From Fimbriimonadales bacterium (GTDB lineage Bacteria; Armatimonadota; Fimbriimonadia; Fimbriimonadales; ATM1), in contig DATMAR010000003.1 of the NCBI GenBank assembly GCA_035559795.1, forward strand, positions 620,001 through 684,000: a stretch of DNA of 64,000 bases, written 5' to 3'. A program made the translations under genes and the position numbers. Numbering within the stretch: the first letter of the stretch is position 1; each line of letters starts with the position of its first letter. The notes beneath the pieces were generated by a model. It worked only from the letters and a program-made list of their open reading frames with translations. It had not been told where the DNA came from and did no database searches. Shown here piece after piece: positions 17,712 to 26,070 of this stretch.

Positions 17712-18512
17712 ATGATTTTGCTTGTCAATCGCGTCGCCCTCCTTTGTTCTGCGGTGATAATGGGAAGCCTCATTCCATCGTTCACTTACGTCTGACCATT
17801 TTGTCAACAAGCCACAGGTGTGGCTTTGGGAGAACCCAAGATTATGGGGAATGGTCTTGTGTGGACATGGGTGCATCTCGACAAAGAAAACAAACCTAAA
17901 GCAGTCGGCATCTCATTCACGGAGACTGCCCTTACCGGGTTGCCAACGGAAAAACCGGATAACGGTATGGACGGTTATGAATTTACTTTGTCTTTGCCTA
18001 AAGAGGCTAGCGTTTTACCTTTTGACCACGTAGCGGTGGATTGGAATCCTAAAGGGCACATTCCTCCAGGAATTTATGACGTTCCTCATTTCGATTTTCA
18101 TTTTTATATGTGTTCGACCAATGTGAGGAAAAAAATTGTTTTGGATTCGCAAGACATGAAGCGATGCCAAAAACAGCCCCCCGCTGAGTGTTTGCCGGAA
18201 GGTTACATCTATGCACCGCAGAGTGAAATTAAATATATGGGGGCGCATTGGGTGGATTTATCTTCACCGGAGTTCAACGGTAAACCCTTTACGCATACAT
18301 TCATATACGGAAGTTATGACGGCAAGGTCGTGTTTATGGAGCCTATGGTTACGCTGTCTTATCTGCTGACGAAACCGAGTGTTAGCGCTCCGATAAAGCA
18401 GCCTCGCAAAGTTCAAAAACAAGGCTTCTATTATCCTTCGAGTTATTCAGTTACATACGACGAGGTGAGAAAAGAATACACGATTGCTCTCGGAGATTTC
18501 GTAAAGCGATAA
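17712..18512 (+). CDS. Secreted TTHB210-like protein interrupted by one in-frame TGA; candidate selenoprotein or pseudogene
   Basis: ATG 17712 begins a 27-residue signal-peptide-like segment (MILLVNRVALLCSAV, then SLIPSFTYV) and runs into TGA at 17793-17795. The same frame then continues without another stop to 18512, encoding Pro-Phe-Cys-Gln-Gln and a complete mature domain: NGLVWTWVHLD, GISFTETALTGLP, YEFTLSLPKEA, VDWNPKGHIPPGIYDVPHFD (Asp/His-rich) and YSVTYDEVRKEYTIAL. These resemble the TTHB210-like/DUF5602 family. If TGA is read as selenocysteine, the mature protein starts with a U-P-F-C redox pair and is 266 residues long. If not, the gene is a recent nonsense mutant (TGA from CGA or TGG), or the domain is made from GTG 17820 without an export signal. 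Confidence 0.7.
17809..17826 (+). promoter_or_regulatory. SECIS-like hairpin just after the in-frame TGA
   Basis: AAGCCAC-AGGT-GTGGCTT is a perfect 7-bp stem with an AGGU loop. The loop starts 20 nt after the TGA, inside the range of bacterial SECIS elements, and its GGU matches the loop bases used by SelB in E. coli fdhF (loop AGGUCU, 17 nt after UGA). A bulged U as in fdhF is not obvious. The hairpin lies in coding sequence. Confidence 0.4.
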
Positions 18513-18516
18513 TTCC

Positions 18517-18551
18517 AGATCCTCCCCTTTGTAAAATAAGGGGGGGATCTT
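18517..18551. terminator. Bidirectional terminator between convergent genes
   Basis: AGATCCTCCCCTT pairs with AAGGGGGGGATCT around a short A/T loop, with one mismatch. It fills the 45-bp space between the stops of the TTHB210-like gene and pntB. T-runs are weak on both sides. Confidence 0.55.
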
Positions 18552-18557
18552 CAAATT

Positions 18558-19949
18558 TTAGTATTGGTTGACTGCAGAGATAAGTTTCGTGATTACGGCT
18601 TTCGCATCTCCGAAAACCATACTCGTGTTGTCCATCGTGAAGAGTTCGTTATCCACCCCTGCGAAACCTCGCGCCATAGAACGTTTAATAACAACCACGC
18701 TTCTTGCCCGATCCACATCGAGAATCGGCATTCCGTAAATCGGACTATTTTTGTCGTAACGAGCCGCAGGATTTACGACGTCATTCGCACCAACGACCAA
18801 AACGACATCCGTTTGCGGGAAAAGAGGATTGATTTCTTCCAAATCGTAGAGCAAATCGTAGGATACATCGGCTTCCGCTAAAAGAACATTCATGTGCCCA
18901 GGCATCCTTCCTGCGACGGGGTGTATTGCAAATTTCACATCGATTCCGCGTTCTTGTAACTTCGTGGTCAGTTCTTTTACGACGTGTTGAGCTTGCGCGA
19001 CTGCCATTCCGTATCCGGGAACAATCACGACGTTTTCCGCATTAGAAAACATGATGGCGACGTCTTCGACGGTGTAGCTTTTGATGCTTTTTCCGGAGGA
19101 AAGGGATGTTGCCATCGTTCCTCCTTCCGCGCCGAAAGCGCCAAAAAGAACGTTTTCCAAAGAGCGATTCATCGCAGAGCACATCAAAAAAGTCAAGATG
19201 AGACCGCTCGCACCGACGAGTGCCCCCCCTGTAAGTAAGGCAGTGTTTCCTAAGACGAATCCTGCTAAGCCGGCAGCGACTCCGGTGAAAGAGTTGAGAA
19301 GAGAGATGACGACCGGCATATCAGCCCCCCCTATTGGAAGCACGAAGAGAATCCCGGTCAGTAAAGCGAGACCAATCATCGCGCAAAAAAGCCAAACCGA
19401 AGGAAGTCCCGTCCACAAAACACCGGCGAGAACCACGAGCGAGAAAAGGAGAAATAAATTGCTTTCTCGTTGCCCTTTGTAAGTAAGCGGTCGGGTCGTG
19501 ATGAGTTCTTGGAGTTTTCCGAAAGCGATTAGACTTCCGGAGAAACTTAACGACCCGATGATTGCGCTGAGCACGGAGGTGATTAGCCCAACCCAAGGGA
19601 GGGACATTTCTGCGTTCACTGCGTTTCGGTATTCGCTAAGAGACACTAAGGCGACAGCCCCCCCTCCGACGCCGTTGAAAAGAGCGACCATTTGAGGCAT
19701 GGCTGTCATTGCGACTCGGCGTGCCGCAACGAATCCGACGATGCTTCCCAGCAGTACTCCGACGACAATCCACTCGTAATGTCGAATCGCTTCGTTCAAA
19801 AACGTTACTGCGAGAGCGACTGCCATACCGAGCATGGCGAGCCAATTTCCACGTCTTGCCGTTGCTGGAGAATTCAACAGTTTGAGGGAAAGAATGAAAC
19901 ACAACGCTGCAAAAAGATATCCTGCTTCAATCCATTCTGCGCGAGTCAC
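18558..19949 (-). CDS. pntB: NAD(P) transhydrogenase subunit beta
   Basis: A 463-residue subunit that carries the NADP(H)-binding domain III and most of the proton channel in the inner membrane. The N-terminal half has about eight or nine hydrophobic helices (FLNEAIRHYEWIVV, ALFNGVGGGAVALVSL, FVLPIGGADMPVVISLLNS). The C-terminal domain has IVPGYGMAVAQAQH, AIHPVAGRMPGHMNVLLAEA, VVLVVGANDVVNPAA and GMPILDVDRA, all NADP-site signatures. With the two alpha subunits it uses the proton gradient to make NADPH from NADH. It is the last gene of a three-gene operon, overlapping the preceding gene by 4 bp. Confidence 0.96.
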   Translation of the reverse strand: MTRAEWIEAGYLFAALCFILSLKLLNSPATARRGNWLAMLGMAVALAVTFLNEAIRHYEWIVVGVLLGSIVGFVAARRVAMTAMPQMVALFNGVGGGAVALVSLSEYRNAVNAEMSLPWVGLITSVLSAIIGSLSFSGSLIAFGKLQELITTRPLTYKGQRESNLFLLFSLVVLAGVLWTGLPSVWLFCAMIGLALLTGILFVLPIGGADMPVVISLLNSFTGVAAGLAGFVLGNTALLTGGALVGASGLILTFLMCSAMNRSLENVLFGAFGAEGGTMATSLSSGKSIKSYTVEDVAIMFSNAENVVIVPGYGMAVAQAQHVVKELTTKLQERGIDVKFAIHPVAGRMPGHMNVLLAEADVSYDLLYDLEEINPLFPQTDVVLVVGANDVVNPAARYDKNSPIYGMPILDVDRARSVVVIKRSMARGFAGVDNELFTMDNTSMVFGDAKAVITKLISAVNQY

Positions 19950-20245
19950 GATTTACTTTCCTTTTTCGCTGGTCTGCGTTTGAACATTTCCAACATCCTA
20001 TCGGTAACGGCGAATCCCCCTACCACGTTGAGCGTACCGAAAATAACGGCAATCAAACCGAGGACGATCGAAAGCGGGTCTTCTGCACTTCCTAAAACGA
20101 TGAGCGCTCCGACGAGAATCACTCCGTGAATCGCGTTCGTCGCCGACATCAACGGGGTGTGTAGAGTGGGGGGGACTTTGGAAATGATTTCTAAACCTAC
20201 GAAAACAGCGAGGAGAAATATGGTGAGAGCAGTGATGAGCGTCAT
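19946..20245 (-). CDS. pntAB: NAD(P) transhydrogenase subunit alpha, membrane part
   Basis: A 99-residue protein with three or four membrane helices. FVGLEIISKVPPTLHTPLMSATNAIHGVI is the family signature (quoted residues span about 15-42; key stretch KVPPTLHTPLMS). It is the separate alpha-2 subunit found where the alpha chain is split, as in Rhodospirillum. It contributes to the proton channel with PntB. It overlaps both neighbours by 4 bp, which suggests translational coupling and fixed stoichiometry. Confidence 0.94.
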   Translation of the reverse strand: MTLITALTIFLLAVFVGLEIISKVPPTLHTPLMSATNAIHGVILVGALIVLGSAEDPLSIVLGLIAVIFGTLNVVGGFAVTDRMLEMFKRRPAKKESKS

Positions 20246-21402
20246 AAAGTAATTCCTCTTTCCATGGCTAAGCGAGTCGGTTCGTGCATAATTTTTCCTT
20301 CGAATGTTACCATTGTGGAACGAGTGATTTCGTCTTCCATGTCGAAATAAAATTGACCGTCTCGAACGAGATGGAGAAGAAATTCCGTAATGTTTTTCGA
20401 ATACATGATGCTGCTGTGCGTTGCCATTTCGGATGGCAAATTTAGCGGCGCGACGATGGTGATACCATCATGCTGAGTGACTTCACCAGGGGTCGAAAGT
20501 TCGCAATTTCCGCCATTAGGAGCGGCGATATCGACGATTACGGAACCTTTCGGCATTAATTTCACCATTTCTTTCGTAAGCAAAACTGGTGCAGGTTTGC
20601 CTGGAATCAACGCAGTGGTGATAACGATATCGCATCGCGGCAGTTTCGAGGCGATTAATTCGAGTTCCTTTGCGTAAGTATCGGCAGAGACCTCTTTTGC
20701 ATATCCGGATGCATCTTCGAGTTCGTCAGCGGTGAGTCCGAGACCGACGAAGCGGGCACCTAAACTTTCGACTTGTTCTTTTACAGCGGGACGCACATCG
20801 AACGCTTCTACGGTAGCGCCGAGGCGCTTGCATGTTGCAATGGCTTGCAAGCCCGCAACTCCAGCGCCGATGACAAAGACGTGTGCGGGGGGGAGCGTGC
20901 CAGCAGCTGTCATCATCATCGGCAAAAATTTCTGAACTGAATTTGCAGCTATCAAAGCGGCTTTATATCCGGCGACAGCGCTCATCGAACTCAAAGCGTC
21001 CATGCTTTGCGCGCGAGAAATGCGAGGCACGAGGTCCATCGCAAATGCGGTGATTCTTTTTTCTGCCAACCGCTTGACCGTTTTCGGGTTGCTCATGGGA
21101 AAGATAAAGGAAATCCAGACGCATCCCTCTTTTAGGTTTGCGAGGAGGTCGTGTTCGCTGTCGTCATCGGAAGGACCGGAAACCATAAGCACGCAATCCG
21201 CAGAAGAAAACAAAGCACGACGGCTCGTTTCTATGGAAGCGCCCGCTTGAGTATAGTTTTCATCGGAAAAGCCCGCATTTTCCCCTGCTTTCGATTCTAT
21301 GGATACGGTTAATCCTTTGTTTACGAGAGTTTTGCATCCTTGTGGCACGAGCGCAATTCTTCTTTCGGAAGGGCTCGTTTCTTTGGGTACGGCGATTTTC
21401 AA
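20242..21402 (-). CDS. pntAA: NAD(P) transhydrogenase subunit alpha, NAD-binding part
   Basis: A 386-residue soluble alpha-1 subunit (domain I) of the alanine dehydrogenase/PNT family. IAVPKETSPSERRIALVP is the N-terminal signature, and VFVIGAGVAGLQAIATCKRLGA is the Rossmann glycine loop (key part GAGVAGLQA). ALIPGKPAPVLLTKEMV and SVIVDIAAPNGGNCE follow. The start is TTG at 21402, chosen for AAGGAG 9 nt upstream. A -10-like TACAAT lies at about 21433-21438 on the minus strand, in the 86-bp gap shared with purA. Confidence 0.94.
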   Translation of the reverse strand: MKIAVPKETSPSERRIALVPQGCKTLVNKGLTVSIESKAGENAGFSDENYTQAGASIETSRRALFSSADCVLMVSGPSDDDSEHDLLANLKEGCVWISFIFPMSNPKTVKRLAEKRITAFAMDLVPRISRAQSMDALSSMSAVAGYKAALIAANSVQKFLPMMMTAAGTLPPAHVFVIGAGVAGLQAIATCKRLGATVEAFDVRPAVKEQVESLGARFVGLGLTADELEDASGYAKEVSADTYAKELELIASKLPRCDIVITTALIPGKPAPVLLTKEMVKLMPKGSVIVDIAAPNGGNCELSTPGEVTQHDGITIVAPLNLPSEMATHSSIMYSKNITEFLLHLVRDGQFYFDMEDEITRSTMVTFEGKIMHEPTRLAMERGITL

Positions 21403-21419
21403 AATTTCTTTCTCCTTAA

Positions 21420-22766
<1,347 letters not shown>

Positions 22767-22790
22767 GTGGAACATTTCGATTCCCCTTAT

Positions 22791-22813
22791 TGTAGGAGCG
22801 CCGTAAGGCGCGA
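22791..22813 (+). repeat. REP-like palindromic element, copy 1
   Basis: GTAGGAGCGCCGTAAGGCGC can fold as GCGCC-GTAA-GGCGC. Four copies occur in the window: here, 22858-22880 (one base changed in the stem), 23186-23208 and 49406-49428 (both reversed). All are between genes. Confidence 0.7.
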
Positions 22814-22857
22814 CATTCGAGCGCTTTGGTAAGTGCAAAGTTCTCCTCGATTCTCTC

Positions 22858-22880
22858 TGTAGGAGCACCGTAAGGCGCGA
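22858..22880 (+). repeat. REP-like palindromic element, copy 2
   Basis: Same core as copy 1 with GCACC in place of GCGCC; part of the second 66-bp unit. Confidence 0.65.
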
Positions 22881-23010
22881 TATCAAAAACTTTGTAAGTG
22901 TCGAAGTTTTCTCGCACGAAGTTTCCCGAGGTATCCTTTCGTATGGAGCATTTCTGAAGGTTCTTACGGGAATTGTCGTTCCACAAGACACGTTTTAGAG
23001 TTGTAGATGC

Positions 23011-23084
23011 GCGGCTGTAGCTCAATGGTAGAGCCCCTGCCTTCCAAGCAGGTGACGTGGGTTCGATTCCCATCAGCCGCTCCA
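23011..23084 (+). tRNA. tRNA-Gly (anticodon TCC)
   Basis: A 74-nt cloverleaf. Acceptor GCGGCTG pairs with CAGCCGC; D-arm AGCTCAATGGTAGAGC; anticodon stem CCTGC/GCAGG around loop CTTCCAA gives TCC; T-arm GTGGGTTCGATTCCCAT. The CCA end is encoded (23082-23084). It decodes GGA and GGG, the latter used heavily in Gly-Gly pairs in this window. Confidence 0.96.
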
Positions 23085-23185
23085 ATTAGATTAGGGAAGT
23101 TGTGAGTTTTATAGGGCGAGAAGCCTCCCTATTTCGTACGTCTTATTGGCTCATCCCAAAGGATGCGAATTCGCGGATGACGATG

Positions 23186-23208
23186 TCGCGACTTACGGCG
23201 CTCCTACA
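23186..23208 (-). repeat. REP-like palindromic element, copy 3
   Basis: Reverse-complement copy of the element at 22791, located between tRNA-Gly and the 3' end of speE, where it may serve as a transcript-end hairpin for speE. Confidence 0.6.
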
Positions 23209-23215
23209 GGATGCG

Positions 23216-24136
23216 TTATGCTGACCAAACGAAAGGTTCCGCATCCGTGACGACTCGGCTATTTTTTTCTATCGCTTCCAGCAAGTAATCCGGGGGGGTG
23301 AAGACAGAGGTATGAAAGCGAGGAGTGTAGTAGCGTGTAGAAACTCCGCGTTCTTTATGTCTTTTTGCAATTTCCGATTCTGTGAGTTGCAATGGGTCGT
23401 ATTTATTGCTTGCCAATACGAAGCCCCATGCCATCATGAAGGTTGTCATAATGGCGTAATACGGCCGGACGATCGGGAAAACCTCTTTTAGTGTTTGTAC
23501 ACAAGCGGCGAAGCATTCGGGATAAGAAAGATTTGCGCATCCCGCTTGCATTGCGTATACGCCATCCTCGGTCAAACGGTCGCGACAAATCGAAAAGTAT
23601 TCTTTCGTGAAAAGGTAAATCGCCGGTCCTTCTTCGACGGGGTCTGGCAAATCGCTCAAGATCACATCGAATCGTTCGTCTGTCTCCTCCAAATATTTGC
23701 GCGCATCTGTATGTAGGAGAGTGGTGCGCGGGTCGTCGAAGGCACCTCGATGCCATTCCGGCATATGCTTTTTCGTCATTTCGACCAACTCAGCGTCTAT
23801 GTCCACCATAACCGCTTTGGTAACCGTGTTATGGGAGAGTGCTTCTCGAAGGGTGGCGCCTTCTCCCCCCCCTGCTACGAATACGGTTTTCGGATTGGGA
23901 TGCAGCGTCATCGCGGGTTGGCTCATACATTCGTGAAAAATGTACTCATCCAAAAGACTGCTTTGGATTTTCCAATCCAAAAACAGCGTTTTCCCGAAGC
24001 GGGGAATTTCGACGATTTGATATTCCTGATACTTCGTGTTTCCTGCTGCTAATATTTTTTCTACGGTGAAGGACCATTCGATCGCTTTTGTATGAGTTTC
24101 GCTGATGAAAAGCCCTTCACGCTGCGAGAAACGCAT
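23216..24136 (-). CDS. speE: Spermidine synthase family aminopropyltransferase
   Basis: A 306-residue enzyme that transfers the aminopropyl group of decarboxylated AdoMet to a polyamine. YQIVEIPRFGKTLFLD precedes the SAM-binding VFVAGGGEGATLREAL; VMVDIDAELVEM, TTLLHTDARKYL and DVILSDLPDPVEEGPAIYLF follow, the last being the catalytic Asp loop. The DLPDP wording and the length are also compatible with agmatine-, thermospermine- or spermine-type specificity, so the exact amine is uncertain. ATG directly follows the stop of speD; GAGGTGG inside the speD end serves as ribosome-binding site. Confidence 0.93.
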   Translation of the reverse strand: MRFSQREGLFISETHTKAIEWSFTVEKILAAGNTKYQEYQIVEIPRFGKTLFLDWKIQSSLLDEYIFHECMSQPAMTLHPNPKTVFVAGGGEGATLREALSHNTVTKAVMVDIDAELVEMTKKHMPEWHRGAFDDPRTTLLHTDARKYLEETDERFDVILSDLPDPVEEGPAIYLFTKEYFSICRDRLTEDGVYAMQAGCANLSYPECFAACVQTLKEVFPIVRPYYAIMTTFMMAWGFVLASNKYDPLQLTESEIAKRHKERGVSTRYYTPRFHTSVFTPPDYLLEAIEKNSRVVTDAEPFVWSA

Positions 24137-24736
24137 TTATTTTTCCACCTCGTTTTGCAATCCTCGACGAACTAAAAGAAAACGGACGCGCTTAGGTTGA
24201 AAATGTTTTCTCAGTGCTTCCAGCGCTTGTTCCACTTTTACTGCTTCGCTGCAATAAAACAAATCCACGGCGGCATAGCGATGCTCGGGCCAAGTGTGAA
24301 TCGTGTAATGAGACTCTTGAATGATTACTGCGCCTGATACGCCGAACGGTTTGAATTCGTGGAAAGAACTCGTAACGACCGTTGCGTTGCTTTTTTCGGC
24401 TGCGTCCTCCATTGCTTCTCGCACGGAATCTTCTTGTTCCAATGTTTCTCTTGCGCAGCCGTAGAGTTCGACGAGCAAATGACTTCCCAACGCGGGTTTC
24501 ATGCGAGGGTCTTCGGGATTTTTGAAATCGTCTCGACTTACCCAATCGCGAAAACGGACAGCGTCGTCGCTTGGAAGCACGAGCCAACCTCGCCCGATGG
24601 TTCTGGGACGGAGGGCAGTTGCGTTTTTGATTTTGGAAAACAGCCTGCCAAGCCAAGCGCTAAAGGAGAAAACCCTCGAGGAACCGGCTACTGCCGAAAG
24701 GACGAAAAGCCCGATAAAGGCACTTAGTATCGCCAT
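24137..24736 (-). CDS. speD: S-adenosylmethionine decarboxylase proenzyme with N-terminal membrane segment
   Basis: A 199-residue pyruvoyl enzyme that makes decarboxylated AdoMet for SpeE. ATG 24736 has AAGGGG 8 nt upstream and is preferred to GTG 24745. The class 1B catalytic domain starts near residue 84: GSHLLVELYGC, SSFHEFKPFGVSG, ESHYTIHTWPEH with the self-cleaving Ser at about 142, and DLFYCSE with the proton-donor Cys at about 162. Typical bacterial SpeD of this class is about 115-135 residues; here about 80 extra residues precede it, beginning with a hydrophobic segment (AILSAFIGLFVLSAVAG) and a basic linker, which suggests anchoring to the inner membrane with the enzyme in the cytosol. 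Confidence 0.9.
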   Translation of the reverse strand: MAILSAFIGLFVLSAVAGSSRVFSFSAWLGRLFSKIKNATALRPRTIGRGWLVLPSDDAVRFRDWVSRDDFKNPEDPRMKPALGSHLLVELYGCARETLEQEDSVREAMEDAAEKSNATVVTSSFHEFKPFGVSGAVIIQESHYTIHTWPEHRYAAVDLFYCSEAVKVEQALEALRKHFQPKRVRFLLVRRGLQNEVEK

Positions 24737-24806
24737 CGCCGACACCCCTTTATTCGGTCACAGAGGCGCCCACGCGCCGACCCAACCCCCGGCATAAAGT
24801 CCGGGT
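24737..24806 (-). promoter_or_regulatory. Structured 5' leader of speD
   Basis: On the minus strand two GC-rich hairpins precede the ribosome-binding site: CCCGG-ACTTTATG-CCGGG (24805-24788) and GGCGC-GTGG-GCGCC (24778-24765), then CCGAATAAAGGGG. The close spacing before AAGGGG would let it regulate translation. It does not match a riboswitch class that I can recognise. Confidence 0.35.
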
Positions 24807-24983
24807 TTACGCAAGTTAAGCCATGCTTATACATTTTTGTTTTTTAACGTGGAAGCCGCCCCTGCCGAAAAACCGGGTTCGGCGGCATTTACTTTTTCAG
24901 TATACCGTTTTTTATTAACGCAGAAGATTTCGAAAAAGTCTGAAAAAAAGGATTTTTTTCAAGAGGGGTGGAATTAACAAATA

Positions 24984-25081
24984 GCCCGGGGCGAGTAGCA
25001 ACCGGGTAACGAAAGACGGGTAATCTTTGCCGTAAGATATTCCGCGGAGTGTGGCTCCGCAGCGTTGCTAAAGCCCCGGGT
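24984..25081 (+). ncRNA. Riboswitch-like multi-stem element upstream of the sigma factor gene
   Basis: A 9-bp closing stem pairs GCCCGGGGC (24984-24992) with GCCCCGGGT (25073-25081); stacked on it TAGCAAC (24996-25002) pairs with GTTGCTA (25064-25070). Inside are two hairpins: AAAGA/TCTTT (25012-25028, alternatively ACGG/CCGT) and GCGGAG-TGTGG-CTCCGC (25044-25060). The whole is a compact three-way junction of 98 nt. It matches no RNA family that I recognise. It could be a riboswitch, an independent small RNA, or chance structure over a promoter. Confidence 0.4.
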
Positions 25082-25092
25082 GGCATGATAAT
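25065..25092 (+). promoter_or_regulatory. Promoter of the sigma factor gene
   Basis: TTGCTA (25065-25070), 16-bp spacer, GATAAT (25087-25092). Transcription would start near 25099 and give a leader of about 90 nt. The -35 box overlaps the 3' arm of the folded element, so the two readings of this stretch compete. Confidence 0.45.
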
Positions 25093-25187
25093 TGCATCAC
25101 CCGTTGGAGACTTTTTTCGGAGGACTTACTGGGATAAACGGACTTTACTGGTAAAGACCCCAAATCAAGCATAAAAACAGGTGTCCG

Positions 25188-26066
25188 ATGTATTGGGAGA
25201 TTCAAGTCCCAGAAGGTCAAGACGAAGAGCGTCGAGATGAGCTTCCGTCTTATCTTTCTCGTTTAACCCAAACCCCACTTCTCACTCCAGACGAGGAGAA
25301 GAAATTAACTCGACTCGCTCGCACGGGTAACGAGGAGGAGAGGAGAGAGGCGAAGAGGAAACTCGTCGAAGCAAACATGCGCTTGGTCATCAATATCGCC
25401 AAGCACTACAAGAATCGCAGCATTCCTTTCGAAGATTTAGTTCAAGAAGGGGCAATCGGTTTGATGAATGCGGTGGAGCGATTCGACCCAGAATTGGGCT
25501 ATCGCTTTTCGACCTATGCCACCCATTGGATTCGTCAGACGATAGGTCGTGCACTCGATTCGAAAGCGAAAGCAATCCGCGTTCCTTCCCATATTTCGGA
25601 AAGCATCCGCAAATTAGAAAAGGAGAGAGCGAAACTTGTTCGACAGTTAGGAAGAGACCCTACAGCCGATGAGTTAGCCGCCGCATTGGGAATTAGTAGG
25701 AGGAAATTGCAAGTTCTTTTGCAATCCTCGCAAGACACGGTTTCTTTGGATATCATCATCGGCGATGACGAAGAGACCGATTTGGTTTCTTTGTTGCGAG
25801 ATGCGAATGCTGCGAACCCCGAGGAGCATTTGCTCACGGAAGAATTGCTCAATTATTTACAGCAAATTCTTCAAGAATTGACGGAAAGAGAACGAAAGGT
25901 TATGCAACGCCGGTTGGGTATGGACAGCGACAAAACCGCCACAGCGGAGTTTTCAGAAGAAATGAAAATCTCTAAGGAGCGCATTCGGCAAATCGAAGTA
26001 CAAACGATTCGTAAACTCCGCGCTTTAGTGCAGCGCTGGAAACTTAGAGATTTTTTTCACGAGTAA
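25188..26066 (+). CDS. RNA polymerase sigma-70 factor (RpoD-type, short)
   Basis: A 292-residue sigma factor with region 1.2 ([19 protein letters not shown]), 2.1-2.4 ([52 protein letters not shown]), 3.0-3.1 ([16 protein letters not shown]) and 4 ([32 protein letters not shown]). Region 1.1 is missing, and the first helix of 4.2 has [10 protein letters not shown] in place of the classical E-x-x-G-x-x-x-x-V-T/S turn. The length and these changes suggest either a short primary sigma or a group 2 factor. It ends 4 bp from the convergent flhA stop with no terminator between. Confidence 0.92.
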   Translation: MYWEIQVPEGQDEERRDELPSYLSRLTQTPLLTPDEEKKLTRLARTGNEEERREAKRKLVEANMRLVINIAKHYKNRSIPFEDLVQEGAIGLMNAVERFDPELGYRFSTYATHWIRQTIGRALDSKAKAIRVPSHISESIRKLEKERAKLVRQLGRDPTADELAAALGISRRKLQVLLQSSQDTVSLDIIIGDDEETDLVSLLRDANAANPEEHLLTEELLNYLQQILQELTERERKVMQRRLGMDSDKTATAEFSEEMKISKERIRQIEVQTIRKLRALVQRWKLRDFFHE

Positions 26067-26070
26067 AACG

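Larger units (their letters stand above)
24746..25187. other. 442-bp gene-free region between speD and the sigma gene
   Basis: The largest gap in the window. It holds the speD leader (to about 24806), a GC-rich hairpin at 24855-24886 (GCCGAA/TTCGGC, with alternative GCCGCC/GGCGGC pairing), an A/T-rich stretch with two T-runs, the folded element at 24984-25081, a promoter-like pair at 25065-25092, and a long leader before the sigma factor ATG. No convincing small open reading frame was seen. Confidence 0.6.

Noticed and set aside
17820-18512. TTHB210-like gene starting at GTG 17820
   Set aside because: No ribosome-binding site there and no export signal; the upstream ATG with a strong site and the same frame fits better, so the TGA-interrupted model is reported instead.
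22791-22880. CRISPR array
   Set aside because: Only two palindromic copies in a 66-bp repeat with similar spacers, and no cas genes; it is a gene-end duplication.
24737-24806. Known AdoMet or guanidine riboswitch before speD
   Set aside because: Hairpins do not fit any class I could recall; kept only as an unnamed structured leader.
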